NCBI GenBank assembly: GCA_040394735.1
Contig: JBEBRR010000005.1
Coordinates: 1-64,000, forward strand
Source of the DNA: Leadbetterella byssophila_A
Lineage (GTDB): Bacteria; Bacteroidota; Bacteroidia; Cytophagales; Spirosomataceae
DNA length: 64,000 nucleotides
Reading direction: 5' to 3'
Shown: positions 52,871 to 61,962 of the stretch, piece by piece
How positions within the stretch are numbered: the stretch's first letter is position 1
Layout: the number at the start of each line of letters is the position of its first letter
Notes under the pieces: generated by a model
Databases searched by the model: none
What the model was told of the DNA's origin: nothing
What the model saw: the letters and a program-made list of their open reading frames with translations, nothing else
Position numbers and translations under genes: made by a program

Positions 52871-53758
52871 ATGCATCTTACCCCGATAGAAACCGTAGAA
52901 AACATAAGCCGGGAAGATTTTGTAAAAAAATACTATCATCCGCAAAGGCCGGTAGTACTGAAAGGACTTACAGATTCCTGGAACGGCAAATGGACGTTTG
53001 ACCACATCAAAACCCTGGCAGGCCACCAGGAAGTACCGTTGTACAGCAATGCACGCACCAGGGGCAGCAAAAGCACTTATGAGCCGGTAACTATCATGAA
53101 CTTCGGCGACTATATTGACCTGATGCGGCAGGGGCCGACCGATCTGCGGATTTTTTTCTATACGCTGAAAGACCATTGTCCGGAGCTCCTGAATGACTTC
53201 GAATACCCGGATATCGGGCTGAAATATTTCAAACGCCTGCCGGCCCTGTTTTTCGGGGGAAGCAACAGCAAGGTATTTGCCCATTATGACATTGACCTGC
53301 CTGATAACCTGCATATTCATTTTGAAGGGCACAAACGCGTGCTTTTGTTCGGACCGGAGCAGAGTACCGCGCTCTATAAAGTACCGTTTTCCATCCATAA
53401 TGCGGAAGGAATAGACCTGGATCAGCCGGATTACGAAAAATACCCTGCCCTGAGACAGGTCCGCGGTTATGAGGCCTTCCTGGAGCATGGTGACGCCCTT
53501 TATATGCCCAGTCGCTGGTGGCACTATATTGTATACCGCGATCCCGGCTTTTCCATGACGCTGCGGTCTCTGCCCCGTACCCCGCGAGGTAAGCTTGGAA
53601 TGATGTACAATGTATTCTTTATGCGGCTTATCGATAATTTCATGCGGAAAATACAGGGGCAGAAATGGATTGACTACAAGAACGACTGGGCACTGAGAAG
53701 AACAAACAGGAAGCTGGGCTTTACAGGGCAGAGTCAAAATGAAACCCGGAATGCATAA
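52871..53758 (+). CDS. JmjC/cupin_8-like Fe(II) 2-oxoglutarate oxygenase
   Basis: This 295-aa protein has the layout of bacterial JmjC cupins: RPVVLKGLTDSW near the N-terminus, and iron ligands His138 and Asp140 (AHYD) with a distal His218 in PSRWWHYI. GHKRVLLFGP is a typical core strand. Such enzymes hydroxylate protein side chains, including ribosomal proteins. The target is unknown. Its last codons overlap a 41-codon reading frame that begins at 53751. Confidence 0.87.
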   Translation: MHLTPIETVENISREDFVKKYYHPQRPVVLKGLTDSWNGKWTFDHIKTLAGHQEVPLYSNARTRGSKSTYEPVTIMNFGDYIDLMRQGPTDLRIFFYTLKDHCPELLNDFEYPDIGLKYFKRLPALFFGGSNSKVFAHYDIDLPDNLHIHFEGHKRVLLFGPEQSTALYKVPFSIHNAEGIDLDQPDYEKYPALRQVRGYEAFLEHGDALYMPSRWWHYIVYRDPGFSMTLRSLPRTPRGKLGMMYNVFFMRLIDNFMRKIQGQKWIDYKNDWALRRTNRKLGFTGQSQNETRNA

Positions 53759-53876
53759 AAATTACCGTCTGCTGAAAGGTCAAAGCTCCCGGCTGCTGCC
53801 TCTGGACCGCAAATTTGAGGCGACGCTGACCTTTACCATAGAACCGGAGAATTATACGTGGTTCCTGGTGGAATGA
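53751..53876 (+). CDS. Possible micro-protein overlapping the JmjC-like gene
   Basis: The ATG at 53751 overlaps the TAA of the JmjC-like gene (53756-53758) by 8 bp, a layout typical of translational coupling. The frame codes for 41 residues: MHKNYRLLKG..., then FEATLTFTIEPENYTWFLVE. The composition is ordinary for a folded small protein, with a likely beta hairpin at the end. An alternative ATG at 53739 gives 45 residues. Its last 25 bp overlap the 3' end of cbpM on the other strand. It is too short for usual gene calls, so conservation is the deciding test. Confidence 0.4.
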   Translation: MHKNYRLLKGQSSRLLPLDRKFEATLTFTIEPENYTWFLVE

Positions 53877-54118
53877 AGAGACTGCAGCTGCTCGATCCTG
53901 TCCAGAAGCTGACAGATCACTTCCAGCCCCGGAATATTAATTTCCAGGTCGTAGTGCCAGGTAACCAGCTTTTCGAAATGGGCCAGCTTGTCATAATGCA
54001 GATACAGGGTATTTTCTTCCGTAAAAGTTTCGATAAGCCCGGCGTCTACCAGTTCGTCAAAGAAATCCATGTCGATCTTATAAACCCGTACACATTCTTC
54101 TCTTGAGATCCGTTCCAT
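53852..54118 (-). CDS. cbpM: CbpM-like chaperone modulator
   Basis: This 88-aa MerR-like helical protein (ISREECVRVYKIDMDFFDELVDAGLIE) binds the J-domain of CbpA and limits DnaK stimulation. It follows cbpA on the same strand with 1 bp between, the standard cbpA-cbpM order. There is no membrane or signal segment. Confidence 0.85.
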   Translation of the reverse strand: MERISREECVRVYKIDMDFFDELVDAGLIETFTEENTLYLHYDKLAHFEKLVTWHYDLEINIPGLEVICQLLDRIEQLQSLHSTRNHV

Positions 54119-54119
54119 C

Positions 54120-55025
54120 TTACTTCATGTTTTTCAGTTGTTCGAATAATTTCTTTTCTTCGGCGGTCAGTGATGCAGGTAATTTTACCTTAAAGGTGAT
54201 CAGGAGATTCCCGAATTTACCCGTCTCTTTGTACACCGGTAAACCCTTGTCTTTTACGCGCACGGTTGTGCCGTTCTGGGTAAGGGGCTGGATGGTCAGC
54301 CGGATGTCACCGTATAATGTGGAGACCACCTTTTCTCCCCCCAGTAGGGCCGTGTAAAGGTCCAGGTCTTCTTCTTTTTTCAGGTTGTGGCCCGTAACCT
54401 GGTAAGGAGTATTATTGGTTACGGAAAAAGTAATATAAAGATCGCCTTTCGGGCCTCCGTTATAGCCTTCCCCGCCGTATCCCGGCAGTTTGATCTCCTG
54501 GCCGTCATAAGCTCCTGCCGGTACCGTAATGCGGATCTTTTTACCGTTGATCTCAAAGGTCTGTTTGTGTTCGTGCAAAACATCGGTAAGATTCAGGTTC
54601 AGGGTAGCGTGGAGGTCCTGACCCTTGAATTTACCGCCTGCGCTGCCGCTGCGGTAGGATCCGAAATCAAAGCCGCTGTCGCCGCCGAACATAGAGCTGA
54701 AAAAATCAGAAAAATCACCGGCTTCGCCGGTAGAATGGGAATAACCCTGGCGGCCGCCGGCCTCTTTCCGCGCATTCTGAGCCTGCTCATAGGCTTCACC
54801 GTTCTTCCAGTGCTCCCCGTATTTGTCGTATTTGGCCCGGGTCTCCGGGTTACTTAGTACCTCGTTAGCTTCATTGACAGCCTTGAATTTTTTCTCGGCT
54901 TCCTTATCGTTAGGGTTCAGGTCAGGATGATATTTCCGCGCCAGTTTCCGGTAGGCTTTTTTGATGTCTTCCGTACGGGCCGTTTTACTTACTCCCAACA
55001 GCTCATAATAATCTGTAAAAGGCAT
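54120..55025 (-). CDS. cbpA: CbpA/DnaJ-type J-domain co-chaperone
   Basis: This DnaK partner of 301 residues has a J-domain (1-70) with the HPD motif (RKYHPDLNPND). A Gly/Phe-rich linker follows (FSDFFSSMFGGDSGFDFG), then two C-terminal beta domains (DLHATLNLNLTDVLHEHKQTFEI, GDLYITFSV, TLYGDIRLTIQP). The zinc-finger repeats of DnaJ are missing, as in CbpA. It is operonic with cbpM and divergent from the ECF sigma gene. Confidence 0.95.
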   Translation of the reverse strand: MPFTDYYELLGVSKTARTEDIKKAYRKLARKYHPDLNPNDKEAEKKFKAVNEANEVLSNPETRAKYDKYGEHWKNGEAYEQAQNARKEAGGRQGYSHSTGEAGDFSDFFSSMFGGDSGFDFGSYRSGSAGGKFKGQDLHATLNLNLTDVLHEHKQTFEINGKKIRITVPAGAYDGQEIKLPGYGGEGYNGGPKGDLYITFSVTNNTPYQVTGHNLKKEEDLDLYTALLGGEKVVSTLYGDIRLTIQPLTQNGTTVRVKDKGLPVYKETGKFGNLLITFKVKLPASLTAEEKKLFEQLKNMK

Positions 55026-55198
55026 GTGTTCCGTTTTTTAATTTAAGAACGAAATTAAAGAAAAAACAGTCCAAATTTAAAGCCCTAGGTTTTTTTGTGC
55101 GGGCAGGTAAATATTTTTTTTCGGAAAACCGGAAGACAATGTGGGGTAAAACCGTTAAATTTTGTCTTACGAATTATACAACCTTAACTGCCGGATAA

Positions 55199-55852
55199 AT
55201 GTACGAAAAGTACAGTAAGAAAAACCGGGAAGAGAACCCTTCTCAAAAGCTGAGAATAGCTTCGGAAAATGACGAGGATTCCGGAGAGGGGATTGTCCTG
55301 GACGAAGAGAACTATTTAAGGAGACTGTTTAAAATGTCTCCCGAAAAAGGCTTTGACTTATTGTTCCGGAAATACTACGGAAAACTGTGCAGTCATTGTG
55401 TGCGTTTCGTTCACTCCAAGGCTTTTGCGGAAGACATCGTATCGGAGATTTTTGTCAACTTCTGGCAGAAAAAAGTGTATGACCATATTGACACCTCCTT
55501 TAAAATGTATTTGTACAAAAGTGTGCAGTTCCGGTCGTATAACTTCCTGAAAAAAGAGTTTTTACGCGAAACGAATGAGATCCGGGAGATCGACTTTGCC
55601 CGTAAAAGCCCTGTAGACAAGCCGGATGATATCTTATTCTATCATGAACTTGCCGCACGCCTGGATAAAATTATCAGGAGCCTTCCCGCTCAATCCCGAA
55701 AAGCCTTCCAGATGTCGCGCCTGGAAGGAATGAAATACAGTGAAATTGCCCGTGAAATGAACATTACCGTCAGTGCCGTTGAAAGACTGGTAAGCCGGGC
55801 ACTGGCCAAAATAAAAATGGAACTGCGATCTGACTCCACCGGCAGTCCTTGA
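55199..55852 (+). CDS. ECF sigma factor, FecI-like
   Basis: This RNA polymerase sigma factor of 217 residues has an N-terminal acidic extension of about 45 residues, then region 2 (FDLLFRKYYGKLCSHCVRFV, AEDIVSEIFVNFWQ) and region 4 (SLPAQSRKAFQMSRLEGMKYSEIAREMNITVSAVERLVSRALAKI). It is followed 35 bp later by a FecR anti-sigma gene and then a SusC with an STN domain. The set is a surface-signalling system that turns on the adjacent uptake genes when substrate binds. Confidence 0.94.
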   Translation: MYEKYSKKNREENPSQKLRIASENDEDSGEGIVLDEENYLRRLFKMSPEKGFDLLFRKYYGKLCSHCVRFVHSKAFAEDIVSEIFVNFWQKKVYDHIDTSFKMYLYKSVQFRSYNFLKKEFLRETNEIREIDFARKSPVDKPDDILFYHELAARLDKIIRSLPAQSRKAFQMSRLEGMKYSEIAREMNITVSAVERLVSRALAKIKMELRSDSTGSP

Positions 55853-55887
55853 GATGAACAGAACTTTTGATTAATAATAAACGCATC

Positions 55888-56931
55888 GTGAACAAAAAAT
55901 TAGTTTTTGATTTTCTGAATGACAACCTGACGTCTATTCAGCGGAAAAACCTGGAGCAGTGGCTGGAAGACCCGGCTAACGAGGAGGAGTTTTACAGCTA
56001 TTTAAACGATTACGAAAATGAGAACATGCAGTACGATGTGGATGTGGAAGAAAAACTGCGGGAAGTAAAAGAAAGACTAAGCAATACCACCCCGGACAAG
56101 GAGGGAAATCTGAAATCAGGGAAACTTGCCGGGAGAAAGCGGACCATGTCTTTTGCCGCTGCGGCCACCCTCCTGCTGATGCTGGGTGTTTTATGGACCA
56201 AGAAAAAGGTTAGCCCGGAAGAGGTGACAGATTCTGCGTCCGGAAAGTTAACATCAGCCGTAGAAAGTCCCGTTGAGAGGGTGAATAACACCGGGTTCCC
56301 GTATACCGTGGTACTGCCGGACAACAGTTCGGTGATTTTGCAGCCGGACGGCAAAATAAGCTATTCACCGGAAGATTTCAAAAAGGGGAAACGGGTAGTC
56401 TACTTTGAAGGAACCGGTTTTTTTGAAGTGTCCAAGAATCCAGATGCCCCTTTTATCGTCAATACAAATGACTTCACCACCCGCGTGCTGGGCACCAGTT
56501 TTACGTTAAGAACAGCCGGAAGCTCGCAGGAAAACGAGATTGTGGTGAAAACCGGGAAAGTGGCCGTCTTTAAAGCGGCTCCGGGTGATGCTCCCGGAGA
56601 GCCGGTTCTGCTTTCAGCTAACCAGAAGCTTCAGTTCTCAAAGGGCTCTGCCTTAGTGCCCGTGATGATCAGCAAGAAAGACCTGGATCAGCCGGCCGAA
56701 TCGCTGTCTTTTGAATTTGATGAAAGACCTGTGAGCGAGGTATTCGAGATCCTTTCTTCCGCCTATCATGTGGAAATAGACTTTGAAATGGAAGAAATGA
56801 AAAACTGCAAACTGACCGCATTTCTTTCCGATGAGCCTCTTTATGAAAAAATCAGGCTGATCTGCTTTGCCCTTGACGCAAGATATGAAATTAATAACAA
56901 AGTGATAATCATAACCTCAAACGGATGCTGA
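55888..56931 (+). CDS. FecR-family anti-sigma factor (DUF4974)
   Basis: This inner-membrane anti-sigma factor has about 347 residues from the GTG at 55888 (NKKLVFDFLNDNLTSIQRKNLEQWL); a TTG at 55867 is possible. The N-terminal sigma-binding domain is followed by one membrane helix (MSFAAAATLLLMLGVLW, about 90-106). The periplasmic FecR domain follows (VVLPDNSSVILQPDGKISY, FFEVSKNPDAPFIVNT). A DUF4974 tail (KLTAFLSDEPLYEKIRLICFALDARYEI) contacts the receptor's STN domain. It is co-transcribed with the sigma gene. Confidence 0.93.
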   Translation: MNKKLVFDFLNDNLTSIQRKNLEQWLEDPANEEEFYSYLNDYENENMQYDVDVEEKLREVKERLSNTTPDKEGNLKSGKLAGRKRTMSFAAAATLLLMLGVLWTKKKVSPEEVTDSASGKLTSAVESPVERVNNTGFPYTVVLPDNSSVILQPDGKISYSPEDFKKGKRVVYFEGTGFFEVSKNPDAPFIVNTNDFTTRVLGTSFTLRTAGSSQENEIVVKTGKVAVFKAAPGDAPGEPVLLSANQKLQFSKGSALVPVMISKKDLDQPAESLSFEFDERPVSEVFEILSSAYHVEIDFEMEEMKNCKLTAFLSDEPLYEKIRLICFALDARYEINNKVIIITSNGC

Positions 56932-57073
56932 TGGACAGACTCTAACTTGCAACACAAAAAGAAGCCCGCCCCGGCAAGGACAGGCTTCCGTTCAGGCTCA
57001 TTGAAATTGGCGTTTCTCAGACTGAGCCCGGCTTTAATTAAAACCAATTGTTAATTAAAAACTCTGTAAAATT

Positions 57074-60000
57074 ATGAAGAAAAAACTACAATCGCGTAGT
57101 CTAATACGATGCCTCATGCGAGTAACACTAATTCAATTTATTTTATCTGTTACCGTGATAAGTTTAAGCTTTGCGGGAGAAGCGCATTCCCAAAAGCTTT
57201 TAACGAAGCGGCTGGACTTTAAAGCGCAGGAGCAAAGCTTAAAAAGCACGATCCGGCAGCTGGAAAAAATATCAGAATCCAGGTTTATTTACAGCAACAG
57301 CCTGATCAATACGGAAAACAAAATATCGCTGGAATTATCCAATGTTACTTTTAAGGAAGTTCTCCATAAGATCTTTGACCCTTTGGATATTACCTATACC
57401 ATCTCGGGGAACCAGGTGGTGCTTCAGAAAAAGAAAGGGGTTTTCAAATCTTTAAAGGGGAAATTCGGAGACAATATTCTGCTGGAAAGAGAAGAAATAA
57501 AAATAATCGGAACGGTCAGGGATGAAAAAGGGGAACCTTTAGCCGGGGTAAGCGTAGTGCTGAAAGGTACGGCAAAAGGACTTATTACGGATGTAAACGG
57601 AGGCTTTGAAATTTCTGTGCCGGGTCCGGAGTCAGTATTGCAGTTCAGGATAGTGGGATATAGCCCTAATGAAGTAACCGTGGGAAACAGAACCCGGCTG
57701 GATGTGGTGCTGGAGCTGGATTCCAAAAGCCTCGAAGAATTAGTGGTGGTAGGTTACGGTACCGTGAAGAAACGTGATCTGACCGGCTCTGTGGCTCAGA
57801 TAAAAGGGGCTGATATTACAGCTTTCCCCGTATCTGATCCGGTACAGGCCTTACAGGGCCGGACCCCCGGTGTACAGATCATTACCAATACCGGTGCGCC
57901 GGACGGAGATTTCCAGGTGCGTATCAGGGGAGTCAACTCTATTCGTGGCGGTAACGGCCCCCTGTACATTGTCGACGGGATTCCTTTCAGCAATTATACG
58001 GTCAATCAATATGATATTGAATCGATAGAAATATTGAAAGATGCTTCCGCCACCGCCATCTATGGATCGCGCGGGGCAAACGGCGTGATCATCATTACCA
58101 CTAAGCGGGGTAAGGAAGGGAAAGCCAATATCAATTACAGCATTGATTACGGTATTCAGAAGCCGATCAAAAAGCTGGAACTTATGGATGCCCAACAGTG
58201 GGCCCGGTTCTACAATGAGTACCTGGTGAATGCAAAAATTCTGACGGAGGCTCCTTTCAGCGAGGCTGATATAGCCGCTATGGGCAGAGGCGTGGACTGG
58301 CAGGATGAAGTGTTCCAGCCCGCCCCCATCCAGAACCATAACCTGTCGGTATCCGGCGGTACGGATAAAATAAAATACCATATAACCGGTTCCGCGTTTA
58401 AACGCGACGGGCTTGTGCATAACAGCATGATGGGCAAGTATAACCTCCGCTCCACGCTGGATGTAAAGGCCCATGAAATGCTGGATATTTCCATGCAGAT
58501 GGGGTATACGTTTGTGGATCGCATGAACCAGAATGATGGCGGTGGTAACGGAGGTTCCTCGATGCTGGCAGCGGCTTACTCGGCCCCTCCCACTTTTTCT
58601 CCTTACAATGAGCAGGGAAAATACCGCGACCTCCGGTCATTATACACCTGGTCTTCTCACGAATTGCGTAACCCGCTGATGATGGCGTATGAGTCCAAAT
58701 ATAAAACAGCCCAGAATCTCAGCAATATCAATGCTTCAGCTAATTTCAAACCGTTTAAAGGGTTTTCGCTGAGATCATCGGTAGGCCTGGAAAATTCGGA
58801 TTCGCGGTATGACGGGTACACCAATTCAAATTATATCTACCAGAGCAACAGTGCCTCGGTCAGTAACAATCGTTATACCAACTTCACCAACGAGAATATC
58901 CTGAGCTATCAGGCCGATATCAACACAGCCCACAGCCTGAACATTATGGCAGGCCAAACCATCCAGTCCAGCACCAGCAGGTCGATTGCCGCTTCAGGAA
59001 ATACATTCTTATCGGATGTGCCGGAAACCAACGCCCTGCAGACGGCAGGGATTATTAATACCCCCTCCACAGGATTCAGCAGGTGGGTGCTGATGTCTTA
59101 CCTGGGGCGCCTGAACTATTCATTCAAAGACAGGTACCTGCTCACCACCAGCATCCGTGCCGATGGATCGAGCCGGTATTCACCCGGTCAGCGCTGGGGG
59201 TATTTCCCGTCAGCAGCAATAGCCTGGCGGGTGTCATCGGAGCCTTTCATGGAAAACATTCCAAAAATATCGGATCTGAAGATCCGTGCGAGCTATGGCC
59301 AGACGGGTTCTACAGCTATCAGCCCTTACGGTACACAAAACCTTTTGTCTGCGGGTAAAGCGGCCACGGGGGCCGGTAATTACACCTACTTCGCACCAGG
59401 CACCACGTACCCGGGCTCGCTGAAGTGGGAAACCACCACGCAGATTGATGCGGGGATTGACCTGGCGATGTTCAATAACCGCATCCGCTTCACCGCTGAC
59501 TACTATTACAAGTATACTACGGATTTGCTGAATGCGGTTTACCTGCCTTCGTCATCCGGCTACACTTCGTCTGTGCGTAATATCGGACGTATGGACAATG
59601 AAGGAATTGAACTGATGGTCGAAGGAGATATTATCCGGAATAATGACCTTCAACTGAATGCCTCATTTAATATTTCGACAAACAAGAATACCGTGGTGAA
59701 GCTGGAAGGGGGCGAAGATATTCTGGGCACCGTATACAATAACTATGGTTCGGGTACCATTACCATCATCCGGGAAGGACAGCCCCTGGGGGCCTTCTAT
59801 CTGTTCAAAGATGCCGGGATCAATGATACGGGCCAGCTTTCCTATGTTAACCTGGATGAAAGTGTGGATGCCAACGGAAACGCCACTTACACCGATGCAG
59901 ACCGGTACATTGCGGGTAACCCTTTTCCTGATTTCTTCTATGGGGTTACGGTAGACTTACGGTATAAAAAATGGGCGGTAAATATGTTATGGCAGGGAAC

Positions 60001-60421
60001 TCAGGGGAACGATGTATTTAACCTGAGCGAAATGCGCAACTTATCCTATTCGCAGGGGATGAACATTTCCGATAAAGTGTACGGCAGCAGCTGGCGGGAA
60101 GGCCAGGACAATTCCAATGTGAAATATCCTAAAATTCAGCAGACAGGAACGCTGCGCTTTTCAGACCGCTTCCTGGAAGACGGTTCGTACCTCCGTTTGA
60201 AAAATATCAGTATTGCGTATCATATTCCGGTTCCTAAAAGTATGAACTGGCTGAAAGCGGCAAGTATTTATGTGGCTGCTCAAAATTACCTGACCTTCAC
60301 CAAATACACCGGGGTTGATCCTGAGGTAAGTTCAAAAGGCGGAGATATTGACGGTTCCATAGATCACCTGTCGTACCCGAACAGTAAAACCCTTACGATA
60401 GGCTCCAGAATTCAGTTCTAA
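57074..60421 (+). CDS. SusC-type TonB-dependent receptor with STN signalling domain
   Basis: This complete outer-membrane importer has 1115 residues. The order is signal region (to about 40), STN domain (about 48-120; LDFKAQEQSLKSTIRQLEKIS, VTFKEVLHKIFDPLDITY), carboxypeptidase-like repeat (about 140-215), plug (VGYGTVKKRDLTGSVAQI, PLYIVDGIPFSNY, ILKDASATAIYGSRGANGVI) and a barrel that ends in an aromatic strand (IQF). The STN domain marks it as a transducing receptor read by the FecR protein upstream. The ATG at 57074 is clear. The untranslated stretch from 56932 is AT-rich near the start, with no clear hairpin. Confidence 0.97.
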   Translation: MKKKLQSRSLIRCLMRVTLIQFILSVTVISLSFAGEAHSQKLLTKRLDFKAQEQSLKSTIRQLEKISESRFIYSNSLINTENKISLELSNVTFKEVLHKIFDPLDITYTISGNQVVLQKKKGVFKSLKGKFGDNILLEREEIKIIGTVRDEKGEPLAGVSVVLKGTAKGLITDVNGGFEISVPGPESVLQFRIVGYSPNEVTVGNRTRLDVVLELDSKSLEELVVVGYGTVKKRDLTGSVAQIKGADITAFPVSDPVQALQGRTPGVQIITNTGAPDGDFQVRIRGVNSIRGGNGPLYIVDGIPFSNYTVNQYDIESIEILKDASATAIYGSRGANGVIIITTKRGKEGKANINYSIDYGIQKPIKKLELMDAQQWARFYNEYLVNAKILTEAPFSEADIAAMGRGVDWQDEVFQPAPIQNHNLSVSGGTDKIKYHITGSAFKRDGLVHNSMMGKYNLRSTLDVKAHEMLDISMQMGYTFVDRMNQNDGGGNGGSSMLAAAYSAPPTFSPYNEQGKYRDLRSLYTWSSHELRNPLMMAYESKYKTAQNLSNINASANFKPFKGFSLRSSVGLENSDSRYDGYTNSNYIYQSNSASVSNNRYTNFTNENILSYQADINTAHSLNIMAGQTIQSSTSRSIAASGNTFLSDVPETNALQTAGIINTPSTGFSRWVLMSYLGRLNYSFKDRYLLTTSIRADGSSRYSPGQRWGYFPSAAIAWRVSSEPFMENIPKISDLKIRASYGQTGSTAISPYGTQNLLSAGKAATGAGNYTYFAPGTTYPGSLKWETTTQIDAGIDLAMFNNRIRFTADYYYKYTTDLLNAVYLPSSSGYTSSVRNIGRMDNEGIELMVEGDIIRNNDLQLNASFNISTNKNTVVKLEGGEDILGTVYNNYGSGTITIIREGQPLGAFYLFKDAGINDTGQLSYVNLDESVDANGNATYTDADRYIAGNPFPDFFYGVTVDLRYKKWAVNMLWQGTQGNDVFNLSEMRNLSYSQGMNISDKVYGSSWREGQDNSNVKYPKIQQTGTLRFSDRFLEDGSYLRLKNISIAYHIPVPKSMNWLKAASIYVAAQNYLTFTKYTGVDPEVSSKGGDIDGSIDHLSYPNSKTLTIGSRIQF

Positions 60422-60441
60422 GGATATTAAAAGCTAATAAG

Positions 60442-61950
60442 ATGAAATACACTAAAATATTTATTATAACGGTTTTATACGGATTGCTGAGCAGCTGCAC
60501 AGACATGCTGGAAGAAAAAGACTTTACCTATGCTGTAGCCAGCTCCACCTTCTATAATACCCCCGCTGAGGCCAATGCAGCGGTGATGGCCCCTCTTGAC
60601 ATGATGCGTAATGCGTATGGAGATGACTGGTTTGCCACCCAGGAGATCAATACGGAATACGTATATCCGAAAGGAGTTTACTCGAATTATGCCTACAGGG
60701 AGTATAACGGCTTTATTAATGCCACCCATGTAAGCCGTTCCGCTACCGGCTGGCAAAGGATCTGGCGCGCCATCATGTTCTGCAATACGGCCATAGGCCG
60801 GTTACCCGAAGCCAATGCGATGACACAGGAGCAGATCTCTGCTTACCTGGGCGAATTACGTTTCCTGCGTGCCTTCAACTACTTTAACCTCGTACGCGGC
60901 TGGGGAGGTGTGCCGTTACGTACCGAAGAGAATATTACACAATGGGATCTGGCCAAATCAAGTCCTGAAGAAATCTATACCTATGTGGTTAATGACCTGA
61001 AATTCGCGGTAGAGAACTGCCCGGAAACCCCGCGGATGATAGGCACTCCCGGGAAGAATGCAGCGAAGGCCCTGTTAGCGGAAGTGTACATGTATACCCG
61101 GGAGTATCAGGAGGCCCTGAGATTGTCGGGAGAAGTCATGAACAGCAATGCCTATAGCCTGGTAGCTGTTAGCGGCTCCCGTGATTTTGACAAGGTATTC
61201 GGGTATGACCTGGTTACTTCTTCGGAAGAAGTGTTTTACATTAAAACTTCCCGTACCGATAGTAAAACGTGGAGCTACCTGGGCTATACGGCGCATCCGA
61301 ACTATACCATTGACGGTAAGAAAATGCTGAATGGTAACGGCTACTGGACCCACTACACCGATGTACGCAATACGTTTATTGCAGAATGGGATCCGAAAGA
61401 TTTCCGTAAGGGGCTTAATGTAGGGGTTTTTGACCTGGGTGCAGCCTATGGCGGTGCAAACGGGGCTTTGCTGACCAAATACTGGGACCCCAATGCTTCC
61501 GGTTATGGAGGTAACGTTTCTATTCCTTTGATCCGTTATACCGATGTGCTTTTCACCTTTGCAGAGGCGAGTGCGCGTGTAGCCGGTGCCCCCACGGCAG
61601 AATCTATGGAAGCTGTTAACCAGATGCGCAGGCGGGCGTACGGTAAGCCGGCCAATGGAGCGGATGCTGCGCTGGATTATAAGCTAGCTGATTACAGCAC
61701 GCTCTCCTCTTTCACTGACCTGCTGATTAAAGAGTCAAGATATGAGCGTATGAATGAAGCGAAACAGTGGAATTTTACGGTCCGGTTAGGGAAAGACAAA
61801 GTGCAGGCGCTGGTGAATAAAAAGCGGCTGGACGGCGCAGCTCTTCCGATCAGCGAGAAGCATTGGTTATTCAACATTCCGGATAGCGAGTTTGCATATA
61901 ATAAAGCCCTGAACCAGGCAACGGATCAGAACCCGGGCTATTCAAATTAA
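60442..61950 (+). CDS. SusD/RagB-family lipoprotein
   Basis: This surface-exposed partner of the preceding SusC starts 20 bp after its stop. The 502-aa protein has a lipoprotein signal (MKYTKIFIITVLYGLLSSC, Cys19). The N-terminal TPR region includes ARAFNYFNLVRGWGGVPL-type residues (LRFLRAFNYFNLVRGWGGVP), the canonical SusD core. The C-terminal helices include LLIKESRYERMNEAKQWN. The ligand is unknown. Confidence 0.95.
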   Translation: MKYTKIFIITVLYGLLSSCTDMLEEKDFTYAVASSTFYNTPAEANAAVMAPLDMMRNAYGDDWFATQEINTEYVYPKGVYSNYAYREYNGFINATHVSRSATGWQRIWRAIMFCNTAIGRLPEANAMTQEQISAYLGELRFLRAFNYFNLVRGWGGVPLRTEENITQWDLAKSSPEEIYTYVVNDLKFAVENCPETPRMIGTPGKNAAKALLAEVYMYTREYQEALRLSGEVMNSNAYSLVAVSGSRDFDKVFGYDLVTSSEEVFYIKTSRTDSKTWSYLGYTAHPNYTIDGKKMLNGNGYWTHYTDVRNTFIAEWDPKDFRKGLNVGVFDLGAAYGGANGALLTKYWDPNASGYGGNVSIPLIRYTDVLFTFAEASARVAGAPTAESMEAVNQMRRRAYGKPANGADAALDYKLADYSTLSSFTDLLIKESRYERMNEAKQWNFTVRLGKDKVQALVNKKRLDGAALPISEKHWLFNIPDSEFAYNKALNQATDQNPGYSN

Positions 61951-61962
61951 CCTTATAAGATC

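Noticed and set aside
52547..53737. A 396-codon open frame on the minus strand.
   Set aside because: It is antisense to the patatin and JmjC-like genes, both of which carry catalytic motifs; it has no domain of its own.
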